Shown piece after piece: positions 13,308 through 19,693 of a DNA stretch of 19,693 nucleotides. This stretch comes from an uncultured bacterium (GTDB lineage Bacteria > Actinomycetota > Coriobacteriia > Coriobacteriales > Coriobacteriaceae), in NCBI GenBank assembly GCA_905215835.1, contig CAJMRR010000019.1, forward strand, positions 1 to 19,693, written 5' to 3'. A program made the translations under genes and the position numbers. The notes below the pieces were generated by a model. It did not search any database. It was not told the origin of the DNA and saw only the letters and a list, made by a program, of their open reading frames with translations. Numbering within the stretch: position 1 is the first letter of the stretch; each line of letters opens with the position of its first letter.

Positions 13308-14408
13308 TTACTCATCCATGAGATAGTAGTGGCCCAGCGCGTCGGCACCCAGGATGGCGTTTGCGACCATCTCGGGCGTCACCTCAAAGGGCATGTTGCA
13401 CATGGTGTCATCGGGTGCGCAGGCGGCCTCGGCAACAATCATGGCCTGCTCGCGCGTAAGCTCGGCAACGCCAAGTTCCTTCATCGTGACCGGCAGGCCA
13501 AGCTCAATGCAGAAGCCCAAGACTTCCTCGAGCTTCTCGGTCGGGGCATCCTCGAGTACCAGCTGGACGATAGTGCCGAAGGCGACCTTCTCGCCGTGAT
13601 ACATGCCGTGGCACTCGGGCAGCATCGTCAGACCATTGTGGATGGCATGAGCAGCGGCAAGGCCCGAGCTCTCAAAGCCAATGCCCGAAAGCAGCGTATT
13701 GGCCTCGATGATGTGCTCGACGGCAGGCGTGAGCGCGCCCTTCTCCAGCGCGACCTTGGCCTTGACGCCATCGGCCATAAGCGTCTCGTAGCAGAGCTTG
13801 GCGAGCGCCAGACCGGCCATTCCGCCCTTGCCGCCGGCGCAGGTGCCGCCGTCGGCATCGTGCGTCGCCTGAGCCTCGAAATAGGTTGCGAGCGCATCGC
13901 CCATACCGGAAACCGTCAGGCGCACCGGGCTCGCCGCGATAACCGTCGTATCCATCAGGACGATATTGGGGTTTGCCTTAAGGAAGAGGTACTTATCAAA
14001 CTGGCCGTCATCGGTGTAAAGCACCGAAAGTGCCGAGCACGGTGCATCGGTCGAGGCAATGGTGGGGCAAATGATAACCGGGGACTCCAGGTAATAGGCG
14101 ACGGCCTTCGCGGTGTCGAGGATCTTGCCGCCACCGACGCCGACGATGATGTCGCAACCGTTGTCGCGAGCGAGCGCAACCAGGCGATCGACCTCGCCCT
14201 TGGAGCACTCGCCGTTAAAGTCCTCAAACAGCAGCTCGGCCTTGGCCTCGGCAAAGCCGCCCTCGATCTTGGCACCGACGCGCTTCTTGCCCGAAGGCGT
14301 CACGATGACGAGGGCCTTAGCGCCGAGCGGCTCGACATAGGAGCCGAGCTTGGCCAGCTCGTCCGGACCCTGGATGTACTTGCTGGGGCTATTGAAAATT
14401 GCAGCCAT
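13308..14408 (-). CDS. gldA: Glycerol dehydrogenase
   Basis: An NAD-dependent, metal-dependent oxidation of glycerol to dihydroxyacetone, or the reverse as an electron sink, in the cytoplasm. The 366-residue length is typical. The N-terminal NAD domain has VGVGGGKILDTAKAV (about 89-103), and the C-terminal helical domain carries the expected ligands D171 (GMGDALATY), H254 (AAAHAIHNG) and H271 (MYHGEKVAFG). The Shine-Dalgarno is weak (TGGGA). The terminator of the upstream alcohol dehydrogenase gene lies immediately before the start, so expression may rely on read-through or an unseen promoter. A truncated paralogue is encoded next. Other members of the family act on related diols, so the substrate is by family only. 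Confidence 0.93.
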   Translation of the reverse strand: MAAIFNSPSKYIQGPDELAKLGSYVEPLGAKALVIVTPSGKKRVGAKIEGGFAEAKAELLFEDFNGECSKGEVDRLVALARDNGCDIIVGVGGGKILDTAKAVAYYLESPVIICPTIASTDAPCSALSVLYTDDGQFDKYLFLKANPNIVLMDTTVIAASPVRLTVSGMGDALATYFEAQATHDADGGTCAGGKGGMAGLALAKLCYETLMADGVKAKVALEKGALTPAVEHIIEANTLLSGIGFESSGLAAAHAIHNGLTMLPECHGMYHGEKVAFGTIVQLVLEDAPTEKLEEVLGFCIELGLPVTMKELGVAELTREQAMIVAEAACAPDDTMCNMPFEVTPEMVANAILGADALGHYYLMDE

Positions 14409-14424
14409 AACTATCCCATTCTCT

Positions 14425-14465
14425 AAAAAAGAAAGGGGCTCCGTACGGATACGTGCGGAGCCCCT
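14425..14465 (-). terminator. Intrinsic terminator between the iron alcohol dehydrogenase gene and gldA
   Basis: On the minus strand AGGGGCTCCG pairs with CGGAGCCCCT (+ 14434-14443 and 14456-14465). The stem continues three more pairs with one wobble to a 6-nt loop, then TTTCTTTTTT follows. Only 16 nt separate its T-run from the gldA ATG. Confidence 0.92.
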
Positions 14466-14486
14466 CGTTACGATAACAAGAGTCGA

Positions 14487-15710
14487 TTAGAAATCGATGT
14501 CGGTGTCGTAGTAGCAGGCCTTGAGGATCTTCTCGAAGTCGGCAGCCTTGGTCTCACGCGGGTTCTCGGGCGTGCAGGCGTCCTGCTCGGCGTTCGCGGC
14601 GATCTCGGGCAGCTTGGCGAGGAACTCCTCCTCGGAAACCATCTGCGGGTTCTCGGCGTCGACCTTCACGCCACCATTCGCGTAATCCTTGATGGACTGC
14701 GGAATGTTGAGCTGGTCGTTGAGGTCGCGGATCTTCTGGACGAGCGCAGCGATGAGCTCCTCGTTGGTCTCGCCGGGAAGGTGCAGGATCTCCTTGGCCA
14801 CGTAAGCGTAACGCTCGGCAGCACGCGGGTCCTTGGAGTTCCACTGGATGACCTTGCCCAGGTACATGGCGTTAGCGGCACCGTGGATGATGTGGCCGTT
14901 CTCGAAGGCAGCACCGGTCTTGTGAGCCATGGAGTGAACGATGCCGAGCAGGCCCGAGGAGAAGGCGATACCGGCGATGCACTGAGCCTCGTGCATGTGC
15001 TGACGGGCCTCATGGTCGCCAGCATAGGACTTGGGCAGCCACTCGACGATCTCGCGGATGCCGTGCAGAGCGTTGGCGTCGGTGAACATAGAGGCGCAGG
15101 TGGAAACGTAGGCCTCCATGCAGTGGGTCAGAGCATCCATGCCGGTGTGAGCGCACAGCTTGGCGGGCATGGTGTAGGTGAGCTCGGGGTCGACGATGGC
15201 GACATCAGGGGTGATGTTGAAGTCGGCCAGCGGGTACTTGATGCCCTTGGCGTAGTCGGTAATGACGGAGAACGCGGTGACCTCGGTAGCGGTGCCGGAG
15301 GTAGAGGAGATGGCGCAGAAATGAGCCTTCTGACGCAGCTCAGGGAAGCTGAACGGCTGGATGATGTTATCGAAGGACTCCTCGGGATACTCGTAGAAGA
15401 CCCACATGGCCTTAGCGGCATCGATGGGCGAGCCGCCGCCGATGGCGATAATCCAGTCGGGCTCGAACTCGCGCATGGCCTCGGCGCCCTTCATGACCGT
15501 CTCGATGGACGGGTCGGACTCGACGCCCTCGAACAGCTTGACCTCGAAACCGCCTTCCTTAAGGTCGTTCTCGACGTCCTGCAGGAACCCGCCGCGGCGC
15601 ATAGAGCTGCCGCCAGAAACGATGATGGCCTTCTTGCCCTTGAGGTTCTTCACCTCGTGGCGAGCGCCCTCACCAAAGTACAGATCGCGAGGATTGGTAA
15701 AACGTCCCAT
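14487..15710 (-). CDS. Iron-containing alcohol dehydrogenase (NAD(P)H-dependent butanol/ethanol type)
   Basis: A 407-residue group III alcohol dehydrogenase that reduces aldehydes to alcohols, regenerating NAD(P)+ during fermentation. The nucleotide-binding GGGSPID is at 91-97. The iron ligands are all present: D192 and H196 in TGMDALTH, H263 in HSMAHKTG and H276 in IIHGAANA, positions close to those of FucO. The N-terminal MGRFTNPRDLYFGEGA and FCAISSTSGTATEVTAFS resemble the clostridial NADPH-dependent butanol dehydrogenases as I recall them. The ATG at 15710 has AGGAGG upstream; the longer frame to 15761 adds 17 unrelated residues. It is transcribed away from the helical-repeat cluster and ends in its own terminator. 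Confidence 0.94.
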   Translation of the reverse strand: MGRFTNPRDLYFGEGARHEVKNLKGKKAIIVSGGSSMRRGGFLQDVENDLKEGGFEVKLFEGVESDPSIETVMKGAEAMREFEPDWIIAIGGGSPIDAAKAMWVFYEYPEESFDNIIQPFSFPELRQKAHFCAISSTSGTATEVTAFSVITDYAKGIKYPLADFNITPDVAIVDPELTYTMPAKLCAHTGMDALTHCMEAYVSTCASMFTDANALHGIREIVEWLPKSYAGDHEARQHMHEAQCIAGIAFSSGLLGIVHSMAHKTGAAFENGHIIHGAANAMYLGKVIQWNSKDPRAAERYAYVAKEILHLPGETNEELIAALVQKIRDLNDQLNIPQSIKDYANGGVKVDAENPQMVSEEEFLAKLPEIAANAEQDACTPENPRETKAADFEKILKACYYDTDIDF

Positions 15711-16210
15711 ACTGTGCCTCCTAAACAAGCCCCTCTTAGACTTGCGTATATAACGGAGCACCCAATTGGCTCCGTTAGGACCGGTTTGCGCGTTGCCGGC
15801 GATGACAATGCGCGATGTCTAAACGTCTCAACGCTCAGACAAACACTATTTTACCGTTCTGGTTGGTCAGTTATTCACCTAAAGCCGCCAATGATGAAAC
15901 GTTTTTTCTATCCCTGAAGACCCTTGTGCGGCATTCATACTCCCAAGCTGGGCAAACGTTTTATCAAGGTTGACCACATATCCCGGGCAGGACTGTGCCC
16001 CTCCAAAATATGCACCGTTCGCCGCCAAAAATCGACCGTTTGCGGCACCGTGATACCACTCGGTCGTCCAAGGTGCCGACATTTGTGCGACATCCGTCTT
16101 CGTGGTGCAAAGGTGCAAGTCCAAGTGCGGCACCCCCGGTGTGCCACATGCGGGTAAACTAGAACTTTATATAGAAACATTTGAACCCTAACCGCAGCAA
16201 AGGAGGCCCC
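15711..16210. other. 500-bp divergent spacer with no convincing gene
   Basis: This stretch lies between the iron alcohol dehydrogenase and the helical-repeat cluster. It holds a hairpin in the dehydrogenase leader (TAACGGAGC, 15751-15759, with 15769-15777), AT-rich hexamers that could be -10 elements (TTATAT on each strand near 15749 and 16169), and a short GGGCA/TGCCC hairpin (15985-16000). A minus-strand frame of 84 codons (15879-16133) is open but has no Shine-Dalgarno or recognisable domain. No promoter pair convinces me. Confidence 0.6.
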
Positions 16211-17287
16211 ATGGCATTCGATCCCATTCAAGAGGATTGCCATCGCCTCGTTCTTGAGGCCTTGCGCCGCAACAATATCCCGCTCACCGACGCTGCCGCC
16301 GTAGAGCGTCTGATGGAACAATTCACCCGCAACCCCGCACCGCTCATCGTGCACGACCGCGACCGCGCCGGGCACCTCATTGCCAAGGTGGTCGAGGCCG
16401 TCGACTACCGCATTCCCTTTATCCCCGACGATGCCCAGGCCGAGCAAGAAGAGGCAGCTGCCGAGAACATGCTCCGCGAGGCGGCCGCACTCGATCCGGC
16501 CAACTGGGACGCTCAGCGCATGCTGACCGCCCTCACCGCCGGCTCCAACGAGGAATACGTGCAGTATCTGGTGTCCAAGTGCGACGAGGTGGAGCACGAT
16601 CTGGCGCTCAAGACCGCCTCGGCGCAGGACCCCTACGAGCGCGAGGCCGCTGGCGATCTTATGCGCCGACCCTACCTGCGCTGGCTTGCCGCCCTTGCGT
16701 CACGCGCCCTCATTAGCGGCCGCTATCGCATGTCGCTCGAAGCCGCGAATCGCAGCTTGGACTTTGCGCCCAACGACCCCGCTGGTGTCCGCCACACCGC
16801 GATGCTCGCCATGGCAAAGCTCGAATACCCCGCCGAGGAGCTCAAGCGCTTTCGCTCTGCCCACTCCGTACCCTATCTCGCGAATACCCCGCTGCGCCGC
16901 CGTCCCAAAGATGCGGAGCGTGACTTGGACCCGTGGACGCTCATCGCGCTGATGAGCGCTGCCTGGCGCGAGCTGGACTACGAGGGTGCCGAACACTACT
17001 TGCGCATCCTTGCGCGCTCGTGTCCACACGCAGCCGAGGCGCTCTACTTCCAAACCGAGTTTCCCGATGGCGTCTATGCCCGCGTCAACGTGGGTGCGGG
17101 CTCCACCGACGAGCTTGTCCTCGCGCTGTCCGAGGCGACGCCGGTACTGCAGGAGGGCCTGGGCGCCCCCGACAACGCCAGCTTTGCCGCCTGGGTCGCC
17201 ACCAACGATATCGTGCGTTCCCAAATCGATGAGCGCATACTGCGGGCGGCCGAGCAGGGTTTGCCGTTTAAGGGAGGAGACCTCTAA
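16211..17287 (+). CDS. Helical-repeat (TPR-like) protein of unknown function, paralogue 1
   Basis: The 358-residue soluble protein has no signal peptide or membrane span. It is almost entirely helical, with tetratricopeptide-like segments: YLRWLAALASRALISGRY followed by RMSLEAANRSLDFAPNDPAG (about 155-195), and DPWTLIALMSAAWRELDYEG with a following helix pair (about 245-285). The ATG at 16211 follows AAAGGAGG; an upstream in-frame ATG at 16181 lacks a site. The stop overlaps the next start by one base (TAATG), so the two are translationally coupled. The neighbour has the same layout, with matching blocks at matching positions, so the pair appears to be an old tandem duplication. TPR-like proteins usually hold other proteins together. 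The link to murT suggests a role at the cell envelope, but that is inference. Confidence 0.8.
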   Translation: MAFDPIQEDCHRLVLEALRRNNIPLTDAAAVERLMEQFTRNPAPLIVHDRDRAGHLIAKVVEAVDYRIPFIPDDAQAEQEEAAAENMLREAAALDPANWDAQRMLTALTAGSNEEYVQYLVSKCDEVEHDLALKTASAQDPYEREAAGDLMRRPYLRWLAALASRALISGRYRMSLEAANRSLDFAPNDPAGVRHTAMLAMAKLEYPAEELKRFRSAHSVPYLANTPLRRRPKDAERDLDPWTLIALMSAAWRELDYEGAEHYLRILARSCPHAAEALYFQTEFPDGVYARVNVGAGSTDELVLALSEATPVLQEGLGAPDNASFAAWVATNDIVRSQIDERILRAAEQGLPFKGGDL

Positions 17288-18330
17288 TGGATCCGAGCGT
17301 CTACATCCCCGCCTACCTGGAGCGCACCTATCTGGCGTCGCACCCCGAGCTCACCGATGCAGCACGCGAGCTTGTCCATAACGACGTAAGCGTCAACCCT
17401 CATAAGTATGCGCAGACCGAGCATGCCCAGGCACTGCTGTCCTATGCCGGTGTTCATCGCCACCTGCTCGACGAGCTCCATCGCATCGAGGACATGGGCA
17501 GCGACGAGGAGTTTGAGCAGACGCGCAATCACCTGTTCGACGATATGCGTGATGAGCTGCTCAAGATCGTCCGCATCGATGCGCATGTCCTCGATGCCCA
17601 GCTGCTCGCCATCATTTTGGCGGACACGCCCGTCGACGCCTGCCTGGGCGACCTGATGAAGCTCGAGGCGACCACGGCCGATTACCTGCAGCAAAGCGTG
17701 CCCGGGTTCGACATGGAAGCCCCGCACTACTGGGCCAATAATGTTTTGGCCGATGGTGTCACCGCAGCAGACCTTACCGTGAGCGAGCCGGCTCTTATCG
17801 GGTGGCTTCACACACTCGAGGCCATCTCGCAACTGTGCATGGCGAGCGCCCGCTACCGCGCTGCCGCCAACTACGCCCGCCGCGTCCTTAAGGCAGAAGG
17901 CTATCCCACCCGAGCCGCAGGCACCGTGTTGCTCGCCCTCGCTCGCCTGGAAGACCAGGACGGCTTTTTTGCCCTGGCCCACCAGCTCGAGGAAGAGATC
18001 GGGGCTGACGCGCTCGAGAACTCTCCTTGGTATCTGCTCGCCCGCACGATTCTGCTGTTCAAAACAAACAAGATGCGCCCGGCGACACGCGCGCTGCGTG
18101 AGTTTGCCAACCGTTGCGAGGGCGGTGCGTTCTTCTTACTGAACCCCATGTACCAGACACCGTACCTTCCCTGCCGACCCGAGCCGCGCGACCCCTGGGA
18201 CCTCTCGCACCAGGCCGTTTGGGAAGCGGACGGCATTATCTCGGACACCCCCGACTTTGCCCCCTGGGCCAATGCCTGCGAAGACGTGTCGCAGCTTGCC
18301 CAGGAATTTGCGCGCCGCTACGGTTTCTAG
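17287..18330 (+). CDS. Helical-repeat (TPR-like) protein of unknown function, paralogue 2
   Basis: A 347-residue soluble helical protein. Its middle part, ALIGWLHTLEAISQLCMASA then RYRAAANYARRVLKAEG (about 175-215), matches in position and pattern the RWLAALASRALISGRY region of the preceding protein. SPWYLLARTILLFKTNKMRP and RALREFANRCEGGAFFLLNP (about 243-285) match its DPWTLIALMSAAWRELDYEG and LRILARSCPHAAEALYFQ. The N-terminal third (YIPAYLERTYLASHPELTD, then a helical acidic block) is not shared. GGAGGAG lies just upstream, and the start overlaps the previous stop. murT begins 46 nt after the stop with no terminator between, so all three genes are probably one transcript. Confidence 0.8.
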   Translation: MDPSVYIPAYLERTYLASHPELTDAARELVHNDVSVNPHKYAQTEHAQALLSYAGVHRHLLDELHRIEDMGSDEEFEQTRNHLFDDMRDELLKIVRIDAHVLDAQLLAIILADTPVDACLGDLMKLEATTADYLQQSVPGFDMEAPHYWANNVLADGVTAADLTVSEPALIGWLHTLEAISQLCMASARYRAAANYARRVLKAEGYPTRAAGTVLLALARLEDQDGFFALAHQLEEEIGADALENSPWYLLARTILLFKTNKMRPATRALREFANRCEGGAFFLLNPMYQTPYLPCRPEPRDPWDLSHQAVWEADGIISDTPDFAPWANACEDVSQLAQEFARRYGF

Positions 18331-18376
18331 CGGTGCGATTCCCCCCGACTATGTCATCTACGTTAGGAACGGCTTC

Positions 18377-19693
18377 ATGAATCTCCGCTCATCTCTCGCC
18401 TGCACCTCGAGCGATATCGCCCGCTGGGGGCTGCGCTCTGTCCTTAAGCGCCAGGGCGGCGTACTCCCCGGCCGTATCGCCATGAAGATCGACCCCGAGC
18501 TGCTAAGCAACCTCGCGAGCCTGGTCGACCGCAGTGTGGTGATTACCGGCACCAACGGCAAGACCACCACCTCCAACCTCATCGCCGACGCCGTTGCCGC
18601 CAGCGGCGCCACCGTGGTATGCAACCGCGCCGGCAACAATATGGAGCCTGGTGTGGTGGGTGCTCTGCTCGAGGCCCGCGGCGGCCTTAAGCACACCAGC
18701 AGCGGCAAGCGCGTGGGCGTTTTTGAGTGTGACGAGCTCTACACCGTACGCGTTCTGCCCAAGCTCAAGCCGACGTACTTTGTGCTGCTCAACCTGTTCC
18801 GCGACCAGCTGGATCGCTATGGCGAGATCGACCATACCCAAGACGTCATCGCCCATGCGTTGGAGCTCTCTCCGACGACAACGCTCATCTACAACGCCGA
18901 CGACCCGTTGTGTGCCTCGATTGCCGCGCGCGTTCCCAACGCGAGTATTGCCTTTGGCATCGACGGCGCCACTAACACCGAGTCCGACCGTATTAGCGAC
19001 TCGCGCTTTTGCTCACAGTGCAACGCCCCGTTGGAGTACGACTATGTGCAGTACGGCCAACTCGGCGCCTACCATTGCCCCTCGTGCGGCTGGGCCCGCC
19101 CCGCGCTTGTCCGTCGCGTGACGGGCGTGGAGCTCGGCTGCGACGGCTACAGCTTTGACCTGATCTTTGGATCTGCGCCCGACGCGGCTGCCGCACACAT
19201 CGCCACACGCTACAACGGCCTGTACATGGTCTATAACGTTGCCGCCGCCTTCTTTGCCGCGCACGAGTTGGGCGTGGACACGGCGCTTCTACAGCCTACG
19301 CTCGATGCCTATGTGCCCGCCGGTGGTCGTATGGGGCGCTGGGATATCGCCGGCCGCACCGTCGAGGCAAACCTGGCCAAGAATCCCGTGGGCTTCGATC
19401 GACAGATCCAATCCATTAAGACGGCGGGCGGCAGACTCTGCGCTTTCTTCCTCAACGACAACGATGCCGACGGCCACGATGTCTCCTGGATCTACGACGT
19501 CGACTTCGAGCGCATCGCCGACACACCGGGCCTTGTCGCCTTTGCCGGAGGCACGCGTGCGCACGACATGCAGGTACGCCTCAAGTACGCCGGCATCGAT
19601 GCCGCGATTATCTCGGACGTCGCGCAGGCAATTGGCGCCGTGGCAGACGAGGCCGCCGATGACACCTTCTACGCCGTCGCCAACTACACAGCC
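18377..19693 (+). CDS. murT: Lipid II isoglutaminyl synthase subunit MurT (partial, runs off the window)
   Basis: With GatD it amidates the alpha-carboxylate of the D-glutamate in the lipid II stem peptide, a cytoplasmic step of peptidoglycan synthesis. The ATG at 18377 has AGGA upstream, and 439 codons are read without a stop to the window's edge. The Mur-ligase ATP loop GTNGKTTT is at 58-65. A zinc ribbon of four cysteines (C212, C215, C234, C237; CSQC and CPSC), characteristic of MurT, is inserted in the central domain. The C-terminal DUF1727 part follows, with LAKNPVGFDRQIQ and NDNDADGHDVSWIYDVDFE. The length visible is almost a full protein. gatD should be the next gene to the right. Confidence 0.93.
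   Translation, partial: MNLRSSLACTSSDIARWGLRSVLKRQGGVLPGRIAMKIDPELLSNLASLVDRSVVITGTNGKTTTSNLIADAVAASGATVVCNRAGNNMEPGVVGALLEARGGLKHTSSGKRVGVFECDELYTVRVLPKLKPTYFVLLNLFRDQLDRYGEIDHTQDVIAHALELSPTTTLIYNADDPLCASIAARVPNASIAFGIDGATNTESDRISDSRFCSQCNAPLEYDYVQYGQLGAYHCPSCGWARPALVRRVTGVELGCDGYSFDLIFGSAPDAAAAHIATRYNGLYMVYNVAAAFFAAHELGVDTALLQPTLDAYVPAGGRMGRWDIAGRTVEANLAKNPVGFDRQIQSIKTAGGRLCAFFLNDNDADGHDVSWIYDVDFERIADTPGLVAFAGGTRAHDMQVRLKYAGIDAAIISDVAQAIGAVADEAADDTFYAVANYTA

Noticed and set aside
13329..15917. Plus-strand frames of 365 and 378 codons opposite gldA and the iron alcohol dehydrogenase
   Set aside because: Antisense shadows: valine-, glycine- and aspartate-rich translations without motifs, and the opposite strand carries complete enzymes with all ligands.
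15879..16133. 84-codon minus-strand frame in the 15711-16210 spacer
   Set aside because: No Shine-Dalgarno before its ATG and no domain. It could be part of a repeat, but as a gene there is no support from the sequence alone.

Overview
The window looks like a piece of the chromosome of a high-GC, anaerobic, sugar-fermenting actinobacterium of the class Coriobacteriia, most likely Collinsella. This is an inference from the gene mix: fermentative dehydrogenases, a glvC/glvA-type PTS pathway, and murT in a high-GC background. There was no database search. No rRNA, tRNA, CRISPR array, transposase or phage gene is visible.

Layout, left to right. 1-57 may be the end of an unidentified plus-strand gene. 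guaA (GMP synthase, minus) ends at a clear terminator (160-197) and is divergent from a type I asparaginase gene (plus). A 251-bp inverted-repeat element (3230-3480) follows. Next is a small XRE regulator (minus) divergent from an orphan 129-aa gene (plus), with a perfect 24-bp palindrome between them. ychF and a DUF1648 membrane protein form a minus-strand pair.

The central block (5805-11117) is a sugar regulon. A GlvC-like PTS EIICB and a GH4 6-phospho-alpha-glucosidase are transcribed leftward. A zinc medium-chain polyol/alcohol dehydrogenase and a HutC/TreR-type GntR-UTRA regulator are transcribed rightward. The divergent region between them carries an exact 12-bp site in both orientations plus a related dyad on the rightward promoter, so one repressor, probably the local GntR protein, may control both arms. 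The gene set would suit import and hydrolysis of an alpha-glucosyl polyol such as maltitol: glucose-6-phosphate enters glycolysis and the released sorbitol is oxidised by the dehydrogenase. That substrate is a hypothesis.

The next block (11249-15710, all minus) is redox and fermentation: an iron-containing alcohol dehydrogenase, a full-length glycerol dehydrogenase, a glycerol-dehydrogenase paralogue lacking the metal-binding domain, and a four-cluster Fe-S protein. Strong hairpins separate these genes. One is a terminator that fills the leader of gldA; another is a nearly perfect 30-bp stem.

The right end (16211-19693, plus) is a tight cluster of two paralogous helical-repeat proteins of unknown function whose stop and start codons overlap (TAATG), followed by murT, which runs off the window. 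gatD would be expected next.
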